Of a DNA stretch of 25,505 nucleotides, positions 7,570 to 16,442 are shown in pieces (within the stretch, counting starts at the first letter, position 1; every line of letters starts with the position of its first letter). Below the pieces are notes generated by a model. It was given only the letters and a program-made list of their open reading frames with translations, was not told the origin of the DNA and did not search any database. This DNA is from an uncultured Pseudomonadota bacterium (GTDB taxonomy: Bacteria > SAR324 > NAC60-12): positions 1 through 25,505 of the forward strand of contig CAJXNF010000008.1 of the NCBI GenBank assembly GCA_913056375.1. The letters are read 5' to 3'. The translations under genes and the position numbers were made by a program.

Positions 7570-7606
7570 AAGAACGTTCCCTTTTTCTGAAAGTTCTTTA
7601 ATTTTT
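7570..7606 (+). terminator. Probable intrinsic terminator
   Basis: AAGAACGTTC and GAAAGTTCTT pair over 10 positions with one mismatch around a 9-base loop. They are followed by TAATTTTT. The stem is AT-rich, so strength is uncertain. It closes the repeat-rich region and would separate it from the Hsp70 gene. Confidence 0.5.
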
Positions 7607-7823
7607 GTTCTTAGGCACTGTTTCAATTAGCTTTATTCCTTTCTATAGAAATCTCCCAAGTCTCAATCCAGCCGTCTTTCACTTGCCAATCCGACACTCT
7701 TTGCCGAACAATTGACCACATCTGGAATTTCACGTTTCGGTTTTCCCGCAAATTCCTTAGAATCTATTAGTCAGATTTCTTTCGCTCCTGTTCGTATTCC
7801 ATTCCCGCAGATTGAATAGAGTT

Positions 7824-9641
7824 ATGAACCCAGACAGTCCTTTCAGTATTGGCATTGATCTAGGCACAACCAACAGCGCCCTGGCTTTCATTCATCATGA
7901 AGAAGCTGAAGGGAGCCAGATTCTCTCCATTCCCCAATTGATCGATCGGAATTTGCTTGATGAGCTTCCGACGCTCCCTTCTTTTCTGTACTGCCCTTTG
8001 GAAGAGGAGTTCCCCAGTTTGCTGGGACATTTGCACTGGGAAACAGCCAACGAACATTTGGTTGGAACAGGAGCTCGAGTGCTGGGAGAGAAAACCCCCC
8101 AACGTCTGGTCAGTTCTGCCAAGTCCTGGCTTTGTCACCCAGAAGGTCAAAAACAAGCCATTCTACCGCTCTATGCACCAGAAGATCTGAACAAAATTTC
8201 TGCAGTTGATGCAGCGACAGCCTATCTACAGCACCTGCGAGAGGCCTGGGATGAAAGTCACCTACAGGAATTGATATCTGATCAACAGGTTACAATCACC
8301 GTTCCAGCTTCTTTCGATGCAGTTGCCAGAGAACTAACACTTCAAGCTGCCACGGCTGCAGGATTTTCAACGATCACCCTGCTGGAAGAACCGATTTCAG
8401 CTTTTTATGCCTGGCTTGCAGAGAACGGAGAAAATTGGCGGGAGCAAGTCAGCATTGGTGACTTGATTCTTGTTTGCGATATCGGAGGAGGTACCACTGA
8501 TTTTAGCCTGATTCTTGTCCGCCAAGAAGAAGGCTCCCTCCAGCTTGACCGCATTGCTGTCGGGGATCATATCCTGTTGGGCGGCGACAATATGGATTTG
8601 ACCCTAGCTCGGACTCTGCAACTAAAAATGCAGGAGGAAGGACGTCAATTACAGCAATGGCAGTTTTTTGGTTTGGCACATTCATGCCGTAAGGCAAAAG
8701 AACAACTGCTGCAGGATGCTGAATTAGAAAGTGTGAGTGTGGTGGTTCCGGGTCGTGGAAGCCGTCTTGTGGGGGGAACCATTTCTTGTGAACTCACTCG
8801 CCAGGAACTGGAAGAAGCTTTGCTGGAAGGATTTTTTTCAACATGTGGTGTGGAAGACCGGCCAACCCAGAATGCTCAGCGCACAGGACTACGCACACTT
8901 GGTTTGAACTACGCTCAAGATTCCCGAATCCTTAGGCACCTAGCTCAGTTTCTTTATGAAAGCAGACAGAGAATTGGTGACGAAGAATTACCTGAAAACA
9001 TCCTAAAGCAAGATTTTCTTGCGCCTTCTGCAATCCTGTTCAATGGAGGCGCTACGAAGGCTCCTCTGTTCAGAGATCGAATCGTTGAAACCCTCAATGG
9101 TTGGCTAGAGACCATTGAACAACCCAACCTAAAACTACTGGAGTTGGGCGACCCAGATCTTGCCGTGGCTCAAGGGGCTGCCTACTACGGTAGTGTACAG
9201 AGAGGCCTAGGCCTTCGTATTCGTAGCGCCAACACTTTTTCTTACTACATTGGTGTTGAATCCACGATGCCAGCTATTCCGGGGATGCCTCCTTTCATGA
9301 ATGGACTCTGCGTCGCACCATCTGGAATGGAAGAAGGCAGTGAGGTTCATTTACCAGGAATGGAATTCGGTTTGTTGGTTGGCGAAACTGCTCAGTTCCG
9401 CTTCTTCATCAGTCGGGAACGCAAAGACGAAGCTGGAGATCTTGTAGAAAATGCTGAAGAAGAGCTAGAAGAATTAGCCAGTTTGGAAGTCTGTCTGGAA
9501 ATGGAAGATGCCACTGGATCACAGGTTGTTCCCGTACAGTTACGAACACTACTGACAGAAGTGGGTGCTCTGGAACTGTGGTGTGAGAAGACCGATGGAT
9601 CACAGCAATGGAAACTAGAATTCAACCTACGCAATGAATAA
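7824..9641 (+). CDS. Hsp70-family (DnaK-like) protein, non-canonical
   Basis: A 605-residue ATPase of the actin/Hsp70 superfamily. The nucleotide-binding domain is complete: phosphate 1 GIDLGTTNS near residue 10, the connect region ITVPASFDAVARE, phosphate 2 CDIGGGTTDF near 218, and the adenosine motif ILFNGGATKAP near 404, then DPDLAVAQGAAYYG. Past about residue 430 it does not look like DnaK. It has a region with GMEEGSEVHLPGMEFGLLVGE, an acidic stretch and a closing ELWCEKTDGSQQWKLEFNLR, which I associate with a distinct Hsp70-like group of unknown clients. No J-protein or GrpE gene is nearby. A TTG at 7812 opens the same frame four codons earlier; the ATG is preferred. Neither start has a strong ribosome binding site. 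Confidence 0.87.
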   Translation: MNPDSPFSIGIDLGTTNSALAFIHHEEAEGSQILSIPQLIDRNLLDELPTLPSFLYCPLEEEFPSLLGHLHWETANEHLVGTGARVLGEKTPQRLVSSAKSWLCHPEGQKQAILPLYAPEDLNKISAVDAATAYLQHLREAWDESHLQELISDQQVTITVPASFDAVARELTLQAATAAGFSTITLLEEPISAFYAWLAENGENWREQVSIGDLILVCDIGGGTTDFSLILVRQEEGSLQLDRIAVGDHILLGGDNMDLTLARTLQLKMQEEGRQLQQWQFFGLAHSCRKAKEQLLQDAELESVSVVVPGRGSRLVGGTISCELTRQELEEALLEGFFSTCGVEDRPTQNAQRTGLRTLGLNYAQDSRILRHLAQFLYESRQRIGDEELPENILKQDFLAPSAILFNGGATKAPLFRDRIVETLNGWLETIEQPNLKLLELGDPDLAVAQGAAYYGSVQRGLGLRIRSANTFSYYIGVESTMPAIPGMPPFMNGLCVAPSGMEEGSEVHLPGMEFGLLVGETAQFRFFISRERKDEAGDLVENAEEELEELASLEVCLEMEDATGSQVVPVQLRTLLTEVGALELWCEKTDGSQQWKLEFNLRNE

Positions 9642-9643
9642 TG

Positions 9644-10528
9644 TTAGGTTAGTGTGAGAGAATCCTCCAATGGATTTGCCAGATCCAACGGTTGGATCTC
9701 AACAAAATGAAGCAAATCCGTACGGAGTTTAACCAAGGCAAATTGCTGAAACAGATCGCCAGCAAAATGCTTACGTAGGAACTGACGCAGAATTGTGTGC
9801 TCAGGTTGAAGCAAAACACGATCACAGAGACTTAGGTATTCTACCTGACGAATATCAATAAACTGCTCAACCTGATCCATATTCGTCTCACCAGGCTCGG
9901 AAGACAATCCAGCGAAATGCAGGCTTACTCGATGGCATAGGTCTTCAAGTAAATTACCATAGAGGACAAGGCTCTCCAGGAAAGAAAAATCCCGCAGCAT
10001 CAGTTCGTGTATTGCCTCACACTTGGTGTAGAACAGACTCGCCTGAATCTGTCCATGATCGTTGAACAGCTTGCGCTGATTGACATTGTACTCTCTCAAA
10101 TTGCTGAGGTGCAGCAATAGCAACTGACTGGTATGATCCCAACATGCTTTGCGCTCCTCCAGAATCTGTCCCACCTGTACGGCGCGTTTTAACAAACTCT
10201 GGATCAATTCCAATGGCAAATCCAGAGCAACACAATGAGCCAAAGTGAACGGTCGCTTGGTCCCTCGAATACCAGGCATCGCTGGTCGCCAAGCCCAAAA
10301 TGGAGTCCGGGCCATCTCCAATAATCCACCAAAGGGCATCTCCTTTTGTTGCTTCCAATGTTCACAAAGGCGCTCGCGCAGTCGCTCATCCTGAACCAGG
10401 TTGATCCGGCGACGACCTTTGCGATCACGGAGTCCATCTAAAGAAAAGACATGTGGCAATAAGTCCGCAAGAGGTGCTTCGCCAGCAAAATTCCGGTTTG
10501 CAGGATGGTGCTGCAAGTTTTCCGTCAT
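9644..10528 (-). CDS. Hypothetical protein, 294 residues
   Basis: Not recognised. A soluble, mostly helical-looking protein without signal peptide or membrane segment. The N-terminal ~100 residues are basic and carry several tryptophans and prolines (for example RTPFWAWRPAMPG). The rest has regular leucine spacing that suggests helical bundles (about 110-200) and ends in a DLLHFVEIQPLDLANP stretch. It ends 2 bases from the Hsp70 stop, convergently. It could work with Hsp70, but opposite orientation argues against a shared transcript. The start is ATG with a GGAA very close upstream. The intact 885-base frame and absence of a competing frame support it as real. Confidence 0.75.
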   Translation of the reverse strand: MTENLQHHPANRNFAGEAPLADLLPHVFSLDGLRDRKGRRRINLVQDERLRERLCEHWKQQKEMPFGGLLEMARTPFWAWRPAMPGIRGTKRPFTLAHCVALDLPLELIQSLLKRAVQVGQILEERKACWDHTSQLLLLHLSNLREYNVNQRKLFNDHGQIQASLFYTKCEAIHELMLRDFSFLESLVLYGNLLEDLCHRVSLHFAGLSSEPGETNMDQVEQFIDIRQVEYLSLCDRVLLQPEHTILRQFLRKHFAGDLFQQFALVKLRTDLLHFVEIQPLDLANPLEDSLTLT

Positions 10529-10565
10529 AGTTCCGTATATTTCTGGTTTGTGTTAGTTTTTGATT

Positions 10566-10571
10566 TATAAT
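10566..10571 (+). promoter_or_regulatory. Candidate -10 element upstream of the kinase-like gene
   Basis: TATAAT in the AT-rich divergent gap between two genes. The -35 region at 16-18 bases upstream (around TTCTGGTTTG) is poor. It would give a leader of roughly 95 bases to the ATG at 10672. Confidence 0.4.
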
Positions 10572-10671
10572 GTTCTTTACAAAGATGGACTTGCTTTAAT
10601 TTGGTCAAGTCAGGTTGGTTTCCGGGAATTTATCACATCCACATTCTGTCCCGTTTACATCCAAAAGTGCT

Positions 10672-11700
10672 ATGCCTACAAATTCAAACCCCCCACTCGT
10701 CACAGCCTTACGGAAAAAAGATGCCTACCTCGATTCTGTCAGTAAGATCCGCTTTCAAGAGACGGTCTCTTCTTATCTATTCAAAGCTGGTGATCACTTT
10801 TACAAGATCAAGAAGGCTGATAGTGAACACACAAGTTTAGCGGTTAAACAGGCTTTTTGCCAAGAGGAAGCCAAATTACTACATCGACTCAATGGAGAAG
10901 AATTACAGGCCGAAGTACTGCCTGTTTATCAGAATGGGAAAAGTTTCAGCTACAAGAATGAGACCGGGGCCACAGCTGTAGACTACGCTCTCAAAACAAC
11001 TGCGCTGAGCGAACGCAACTTAGTGAGTCATCTGCTGGATCAGAAAAAACTCTCACTGATTGCTGTTGGACGAATCGCCCGCAAACTCGCTCAAGTACAC
11101 TCAGATTTCCCTGCAAACGACAAGACTGCACACGAACGAGGACGGGCGGATGTGCTGCGTTCGCTGTGCGAAGACATGCTTTATCAGATGAAACGTCACT
11201 TGGACGAGTCATTCACCCAACCTATTCGGGATATGATTCGTCATCCACTCGACAAATTTTTTGATGAGCAAAATCGGCTTTTTCAGCGCCGAATTCGTAA
11301 ACATCGAATCGTTGAGGGACATGGTGCACTGCTGCCTGAGCACATCCATGTTAAGGGCCAGACTGTAATATTTCTAAGCCCTCAGGAAGCCCAGAAAAAA
11401 TATGCAATACTAGATGCTGCCAACGATGTGGCAACCTTTTCTGTAGAGTTGTTACGCCAACAAGAAGAAGAGCTGAATAGTAGTTTTCTGGATCGGTACC
11501 TACGTAGTTCTCGGGATCGTACCGACATGAAACCCTTGCTTCCTGTCTATCAAATGTACGCCGCACTTAGATTGGGGGTCACCAATTGTGAGATGCGCAC
11601 CGCAATGGCTTGGACAGAAGAAGAACGCGAAGCGTTTCAGCAGAGGGCTGTACAGTACTTTAATATTGCTGTCCGTTTTGCTCGGCAACTACCTCACTAA
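10672..11700 (+). CDS. COG2187-like aminoglycoside-phosphotransferase-fold protein, probable pseudokinase
   Basis: A 342-residue protein. Its N-terminal lobe matches the start of COG2187 proteins: QETVSSYLFKAGDHFYKIKK at about 29-48 (the nucleotide-site lysine region), then CQEEAKLLHRLN. The C-terminal lobe ends with LLPVYQMYAALRLGVTNCEMR, also family-like. At the expected catalytic HGDLH..N motif the protein reads HGALLPEH at 217-224, so the catalytic aspartate is alanine and the downstream asparagine is lost. The later metal-binding FD.IEF region reads FLSPQEA. It is therefore likely an inactive kinase homologue used for binding or regulation. Unlike many COG2187 members it has no fused P-loop kinase domain. 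A TTG at 10615 opens the frame earlier, but the ATG fits the domain better. Confidence 0.7.
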   Translation: MPTNSNPPLVTALRKKDAYLDSVSKIRFQETVSSYLFKAGDHFYKIKKADSEHTSLAVKQAFCQEEAKLLHRLNGEELQAEVLPVYQNGKSFSYKNETGATAVDYALKTTALSERNLVSHLLDQKKLSLIAVGRIARKLAQVHSDFPANDKTAHERGRADVLRSLCEDMLYQMKRHLDESFTQPIRDMIRHPLDKFFDEQNRLFQRRIRKHRIVEGHGALLPEHIHVKGQTVIFLSPQEAQKKYAILDAANDVATFSVELLRQQEEELNSSFLDRYLRSSRDRTDMKPLLPVYQMYAALRLGVTNCEMRTAMAWTEEEREAFQQRAVQYFNIAVRFARQLPH

Positions 11701-11757
11701 TCATCGTCAATCCCAACAAACCATCGTTCCCTCTATTTTCGACTAAAATCCAGTGTA

Positions 11758-13176
11758 ATGAGCCATTTCGTCCAAAAATTTGGCGGCACCAGCCTTGGCA
11801 CAGCCGAGCGCATGAAAGGGGTCGCTCAAATCATAGTAGACCATCTAAACCAGCACCACCGAGTCACCGCTGTTGTTTCAGCAATGAGCAGCTATAACAA
11901 GGCAGAAGGGACCACTAGCAGGCTGCTGAAAGCTGGAAGTTTAGCCCTCAGCGGAGGGCCCTTCTATCGAATGATTGACCTCGTAGAAGAAAGCCACAAC
12001 GAGGCTTTCAGCAAGGCTGTTCGCAATCCAGAAATCCAGGAACAACTACGAGAATTTGTTCATCGAGAATTGCGTTCGCTGAAGTCCTTTCTGGAAGCAA
12101 TCCACGTGATTCGAGAGATTTCACCACGTAGCCAAGACCTGATTGTTGGTACTGGAGAGCGTCTTTCTGCGCGATTGTTAAGTGGCGTGCTTCAAGACTT
12201 GGGAATTGATGCCGAATACGTTGATTTATCTGAAGCCCTTCCAGAAGGAGAGTACGCCCCCGAAGGACGCGCACTCTTTCCTTACCTACAGCATCAATTT
12301 AAACAGTACTTGCCTCAGGAGACAGGGCGGACTGCGGTGATCACAGGATTTTTTGGCTTTGTTCCTGGAGGAATCATTGATCGTGTCGGTAGAGGGTACA
12401 CTGACCTAACCGCTGCCCTGATCGCTGCAGAGACCAAAGCCGATGAATTACAGGTCTGGAAAGAAGTTGATGGAATTTATTCCGCAGATCCTCGCAAGGT
12501 TCCTACAGCCTCTGTACTACCAGAAATTTCACCAGCTGAAGCTGCCGAACTAACGTATTTTGGCTCTGAAGTACTACATCCCTTCACCATGGAGTGTGCC
12601 ATCAAGGCCAACGTGCCAATTCGAATCAAAAACACCTTTCACCCAGAGAAACCCGGCACCATCATCGTCCCTGGCAAGTTGACCGAACAGAGAAGACAGC
12701 GGAATCAAACAGCTGTGGCGGTCACAACCAAACACCATGTCAGCATCCTCAACATTCACTCAAACCGCATGCTGAATTCGACCGGCTTCATGGCGCAGGT
12801 ATTTGAGCTATTCAAGAAGCATCGAGTCGTGATTGACTTAATTTCAACATCAGAAGTCAACATCTCCTGTACAGTTGACCGCTTGGATAATATTCAGTCC
12901 CTGATTCACGACATGGAGGAATTCGCCGATGTAACCCTGATTCGTGACCGAGCAATACTGAGTTTGGTGGGAGAGGGAATGCACTACGCTACAGGTACTG
13001 CAGGACGGATGTTTATGGCGCTAGCCCAGCAACAAATCAACCTGGAGATGATCACGCAGGGCGCTTCTGAGATCAACATCTCCTGCGTAATCCGGCAAGA
13101 GGACGCCCCGGAAGCATTACGCATCATTCACCAGACCTTCTTGGAATCAAATACGGAGACCAATGCGAGCAGCTGA
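11758..13176 (+). CDS. lysC: Aspartate kinase
   Basis: A 472-residue enzyme that phosphorylates aspartate, the first step to lysine, threonine, methionine and diaminopimelate. Seen: KFGGTS at 7-12, the GTGERLSARL segment near 130, GRGYTDLTAALIA near 210 and the QVWKEVDGIYSADPRKVPTA stretch near 235. Two ACT domains follow, at about 322-395 and 400-465, each with a V/EINISC-type motif, so feedback inhibition by an amino acid is expected. The extended kinase region (MSSYNKAEGTTSRLL near 40) and the VWKEVDGI wording recall the fungal Hom3-type branch more than the short LysC of many bacteria. It is monofunctional, with no homoserine dehydrogenase part. The 3' end overlaps nth by 14 bases. Confidence 0.95.
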   Translation: MSHFVQKFGGTSLGTAERMKGVAQIIVDHLNQHHRVTAVVSAMSSYNKAEGTTSRLLKAGSLALSGGPFYRMIDLVEESHNEAFSKAVRNPEIQEQLREFVHRELRSLKSFLEAIHVIREISPRSQDLIVGTGERLSARLLSGVLQDLGIDAEYVDLSEALPEGEYAPEGRALFPYLQHQFKQYLPQETGRTAVITGFFGFVPGGIIDRVGRGYTDLTAALIAAETKADELQVWKEVDGIYSADPRKVPTASVLPEISPAEAAELTYFGSEVLHPFTMECAIKANVPIRIKNTFHPEKPGTIIVPGKLTEQRRQRNQTAVAVTTKHHVSILNIHSNRMLNSTGFMAQVFELFKKHRVVIDLISTSEVNISCTVDRLDNIQSLIHDMEEFADVTLIRDRAILSLVGEGMHYATGTAGRMFMALAQQQINLEMITQGASEINISCVIRQEDAPEALRIIHQTFLESNTETNASS

Positions 13177-13807
13177 GCGTGAGCAGTTCTTTCAGAATCT
13201 CAGCAAAGCGATTCCAGAACCTATCACAGAATTGCAACATGCCAACACCTTCGAACTTCTGATCGCTATCATCCTCAGTGCACAAACGACGGATGCAGCA
13301 GTCAACAAGGTCACTCCCTCTCTCTTTGGCAGTTATCCTACTCCACAAAAACTCGCCCAGGCTGCACCAGAAGAAGTGCTGACCCATATCAAGACTATCG
13401 GCCTTGCTCCCACTAAAGCCAAAAACATTGTTAAAACTGCCCAACAGCTTTGCGAACAGCATCAAGGTGAAATTCCCGAAGACTCTGAAGCTCTGCAAGC
13501 CTTGCCCGGTGTGGGACGCAAAACTGCAAATGTCCTTTTGAACACGGCCTTCGGGCATCCTGTGATTGCCGTGGACACTCACGTCTTTCGAGTTTCTAAC
13601 CGCACAGGATTGGCGCGTGGAAAAACGGTGGAAGAAGTCGAGCGCAAACTAGCTCGTAATGTTCCTCCAAATTGGCGCAAGGATGCACACCACTACCTGA
13701 TTTTGCAGGGCCGCTACACATGCAAAGCACGAAAGCCTCTCTGCGGACAGTGTCCCGTACTTAAGGAGTGTTCTTTTCCAGGCAAGGAAATTGAGAGGGT
13801 GAACTGA
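13163..13807 (+). CDS. nth: Endonuclease III (DNA glycosylase/AP lyase)
   Basis: A 214-residue base-excision repair enzyme that removes oxidised pyrimidines and cuts at abasic sites. The helix-hairpin-helix LPGVGRKTA carries the catalytic lysine K120, and the paired aspartate is D138 in VDTHV. The four cysteines C187, C194, C197 and C203 (spacing 6-2-5) form the 4Fe-4S cluster loop. The numbering equals that of the E. coli enzyme, and so does the length. The ATG lies inside the last codons of lysC, a 14-base overlap in another frame that points to translational coupling. A weak alternative start was not seen. Confidence 0.97.
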   Translation: MRAAEREQFFQNLSKAIPEPITELQHANTFELLIAIILSAQTTDAAVNKVTPSLFGSYPTPQKLAQAAPEEVLTHIKTIGLAPTKAKNIVKTAQQLCEQHQGEIPEDSEALQALPGVGRKTANVLLNTAFGHPVIAVDTHVFRVSNRTGLARGKTVEEVERKLARNVPPNWRKDAHHYLILQGRYTCKARKPLCGQCPVLKECSFPGKEIERVN

Positions 13808-13821
13808 CTTGAGTCAAGATC

Positions 13822-13867
13822 TGTTCTGAAATCTGACTGTGATCTGCAGTCTTGTTCAGTCAGAACA
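13822..13867. terminator. Hairpin between convergent genes, possible bidirectional terminator
   Basis: TGTTCTGA (13822-13829) and TCAGAACA (13860-13867) form an 8-bp perfect outer stem. An inner GACTG/CAGTC stem makes a branched structure. It lies between nth and the lipoprotein gene, which converge. No T tract follows on either strand, so termination would have to be weak or factor-dependent. Confidence 0.4.
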
Positions 13868-13915
13868 TCATTGTTGCAAACTTCAGTGACTAACTCAGGA
13901 GGCAGAAGTTATTAC

Positions 13916-14965
13916 TCAGGGCTGAGCAATAAAAGGATAGGCAATTCCACTGTAGAAGAAATAGGGACTGAGGGCTAAATTGTCAGCGAGTTCCAGAAGA
14001 TAATCATCTGCTGGTTCTTGATAGTCCTGCCTGCGAATCGTCCAGTTACGATTCTCTTCTTGGAAGCGTAGGTCATACACTCCAAAATCCAGTAGCGCCC
14101 GCTGATCCTCCAGATTCCAATACAAGATATCCGCAGCAAATTCCCGTCGTTGATCCGTACTGCGCACTGCGATTCGGTCTCCTTGCAGCAGGAGTTCATA
14201 CTGAACCAATCGAGGTGGGTTCCATTCCTGCGGGTTTTGTTGACGCAACAGCACTCGAGAACGATCAGAAATCAAGTATCTTGATGGCACCATGGTTGTT
14301 GGAAAATCAAGCTGTCCTTGGACACGCAATGGTTGAATTTCTCGAAAATCAATGAACTTTTGATATTCTCGACGAGAGAGACCAGAAGGCTCATTTCGTA
14401 CCAGTTGTAGTCCAATGGATTGCACTGAATATTGAGCAAAGATTTGAGGACTTTGACGATAGGTCAAATCTTCTACAAAAAAGATCCCGCTCTCACTTGA
14501 AATCGGCGCTGAGATTGTTTTGCCCGCAGGGGTATTGAAACGAATTTGTAACTGCATTTCATCAGCGAGCCTCACGTTTGTCTGAAGTTGTTCAAACTCA
14601 AACCGCACCCGACCACTGAGCAAGACATGCGACCATAGCTTTTCCTCTTCGGCAGCCTCTGCCAAGTCAGGATCCTGCTGACGAACAGCTTGCAATCGAG
14701 CAAAGGCTTTCACTCCTTCCCCAGCAGCCAGGTACTCCCGATAGCGCTGAAGGTTTTCCTGAGCAACCTGACGGTTCGCTCGTTGGAGAGCTTCACGATA
14801 GACCGAATTATCCGGATTGGCGACAACGGCTTCCCTGTAGGAGATCGAAGCTTCTTCCCAACGTTCTTCTGCTTCCAGTAGTACTCCCTGATCGTAAGCA
14901 AACGAGCACCCCAACAGGGGTAGACTCAATAACAGCAGTAATGGGCGTTTCCAGAATCGTCGCAC
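13916..14965 (-). CDS. Outer- or inner-membrane lipoprotein with TPR-like repeats
   Basis: A 349-residue predicted lipoprotein. The start is GTG at 14965, one base after the guaB stop, with AGGTGGAG ideally placed before it. The open frame extends to 15028, but that would overlap guaB by 62 bases and bury the signal peptide. From the GTG the protein begins MRRFWKRP, then a run of leucines and a lipobox LLGC with C20 as the lipidated residue. The segment to about residue 110 has TPR-like helices (AEERWEEASISYREAVVANPDN). The remainder, about 220 residues, looks beta-rich and matches nothing I recognise. It is transcribed with guaB. A role as an envelope protein is all that can be inferred. Confidence 0.82.
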   Translation of the reverse strand: MRRFWKRPLLLLLSLPLLGCSFAYDQGVLLEAEERWEEASISYREAVVANPDNSVYREALQRANRQVAQENLQRYREYLAAGEGVKAFARLQAVRQQDPDLAEAAEEEKLWSHVLLSGRVRFEFEQLQTNVRLADEMQLQIRFNTPAGKTISAPISSESGIFFVEDLTYRQSPQIFAQYSVQSIGLQLVRNEPSGLSRREYQKFIDFREIQPLRVQGQLDFPTTMVPSRYLISDRSRVLLRQQNPQEWNPPRLVQYELLLQGDRIAVRSTDQRREFAADILYWNLEDQRALLDFGVYDLRFQEENRNWTIRRQDYQEPADDYLLELADNLALSPYFFYSGIAYPFIAQP

Positions 14966-14966
14966 G

Positions 14967-16442
14967 TCACTCCACCTGAGAAATTGGATAGTTTGGAGCC
15001 TCTTCTGTGATGAAGACATCATGAACATGACTCTCCCGTAGTCCAGCCGAGGTGATTCGGACGAATTGTGCCTGCTCTTGCAGCTCCGTAATATTTCGAC
15101 AGCCAGTGTATCCCATTCCAGAACGCAATCCTCCTACAAACTGATAGACCATTTCTGCCAGTGATCCTTTGAACGGCACTCGCCCTTCAATTCCTTCTGG
15201 TACTAGTTTTGATTCTTCAATATTGTTCTGGAAATAGCGGTCTTTGCTACCTTCCTTCATCGCACCCATTGATCCCATTCCACGATACAGCTTATACCGT
15301 CGCCCTTGATAAAGAATCACTTGCCCCGGGGTTTCTGCGGTCCCAGCAAATAAGCTGCCGATCATCACAGAGTCTGCACCAGCCGCCAGAGCTTTCACAA
15401 TATCACCAGAGTACTTGATTCCTCCATCAGCAATTACAGGAATCCCGTAACGTCTCGCCACGCTCGCTGACTCACTAATCGCCGTAATCTGGGGCACACC
15501 AATACCAGCAACTACTCTCGTTGTACAAATTGAGCCTGGCCCAATTCCGATTTTGACAGCATCAACTCCTGCCTTGATTAGCGCTTCACAACCAGAGGCA
15601 GTAGCAATATTTCCCGCAACAATTTCTAGTTCTGGAAAAGTTTCACGAAGTTCTCGGATGCTTTGCAGGACCTTACTAGAATGTCCGTGTGCTGTATCCA
15701 GCACAACCAGATCAACTCCTTTGCTGATCAATGCCGCCGTACGTTCCATCAAATCTCGACTTGTACTCACAGCAGCACCAACCCTTAGACGTCCTCGATC
15801 ATCTTTGTTGGCATTTGGATATTTGCGGGATTTTTCAATGTCCTTGATTGTGATCAAACCAAGCAGATCATAGCCTTCTGAGACAACAAGTAATTTCTCA
15901 ATGCGATGGGCATGCAACAGAGTTTTTGCTTCCTCGAGATCAATTCCTGGAGAGACCGTGACCAGTCGATCCCGCCCACTAGTCATCACAGAGCCCACTT
16001 TTTGATCCAAATTGGTCTCAAAACGTAAATCTCGATTCGTCAGAATACCAACCAACTCCGTACCACGGGTTACAGGAACTCCGGAGATGCGATAGCGCTC
16101 CATCAACTGTAGGGCATCTTTCAGTGGTTGTTCAGGCTCGACTGTGATCGGATCGGAAATCATCCCACTCTCTGATCGTTTGACTCGGTCAACCTGAGCG
16201 GCTTGCTCCTCCACACTCATGTTCTTATGAATCACTCCAAGACCACCCTCCTGTGCCATACTGATGGCCACTTGGTGTTCTGTAACGGTGTCCATTGCCG
16301 CACTCAACAGAGGAATGTTACAATCCAAGTGTCGGGTCAGCCGAGTTTGAACAGAGACTTCGTGAGGTAGGATGTCTGAGTAGGCGGGTACAAGAAGAAC
16401 GTCATCGAAGGTCAAACCTTCCGTAATGCGATTCTGCAGCAT
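14967..16442 (-). CDS. guaB: Inosine-5'-monophosphate dehydrogenase
   Basis: A 491-residue enzyme that oxidises IMP to XMP, the committed step of GMP synthesis. Start ATG at 16442 is favoured by AAGGA at good spacing and by the typical opening MLQNRITEGLTFDDVLLVP; the frame reaches 14 codons further without support. The (beta/alpha)8 barrel is interrupted by two CBS domains at about 94-205, normally nucleotide sensors. The catalytic cysteine is C306 in GPGSICTTRVVAG. The IMP-binding DGGIKYSGD follows near 339, and the mobile flap with arginine is at EGRVPFKG (about 419-426). Length matches the bacterial family. The lipoprotein gene follows one base after its stop. It is divergent from rpmH. 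Confidence 0.97.
   Translation of the reverse strand: MLQNRITEGLTFDDVLLVPAYSDILPHEVSVQTRLTRHLDCNIPLLSAAMDTVTEHQVAISMAQEGGLGVIHKNMSVEEQAAQVDRVKRSESGMISDPITVEPEQPLKDALQLMERYRISGVPVTRGTELVGILTNRDLRFETNLDQKVGSVMTSGRDRLVTVSPGIDLEEAKTLLHAHRIEKLLVVSEGYDLLGLITIKDIEKSRKYPNANKDDRGRLRVGAAVSTSRDLMERTAALISKGVDLVVLDTAHGHSSKVLQSIRELRETFPELEIVAGNIATASGCEALIKAGVDAVKIGIGPGSICTTRVVAGIGVPQITAISESASVARRYGIPVIADGGIKYSGDIVKALAAGADSVMIGSLFAGTAETPGQVILYQGRRYKLYRGMGSMGAMKEGSKDRYFQNNIEESKLVPEGIEGRVPFKGSLAEMVYQFVGGLRSGMGYTGCRNITELQEQAQFVRITSAGLRESHVHDVFITEEAPNYPISQVE

Larger units (their letters stand above)
7302..7823. other. Repeat-rich intergenic region after the partition cassette
   Basis: About 520 bases with no credible gene. 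It holds a dense run of inverted repeats between 7307 and 7606, described separately, ending in a terminator-like hairpin. The rest, about 7620-7823, is pyrimidine-rich with no clear promoter. It must contain the start of the Hsp70 transcript. The repeats may be a centromere site, a replication origin or a structured RNA. Confidence 0.6.

Noticed and set aside
13124..13582. 152-residue frame antisense to nth
   Set aside because: Opposite the fully conserved endonuclease III; no family resemblance.
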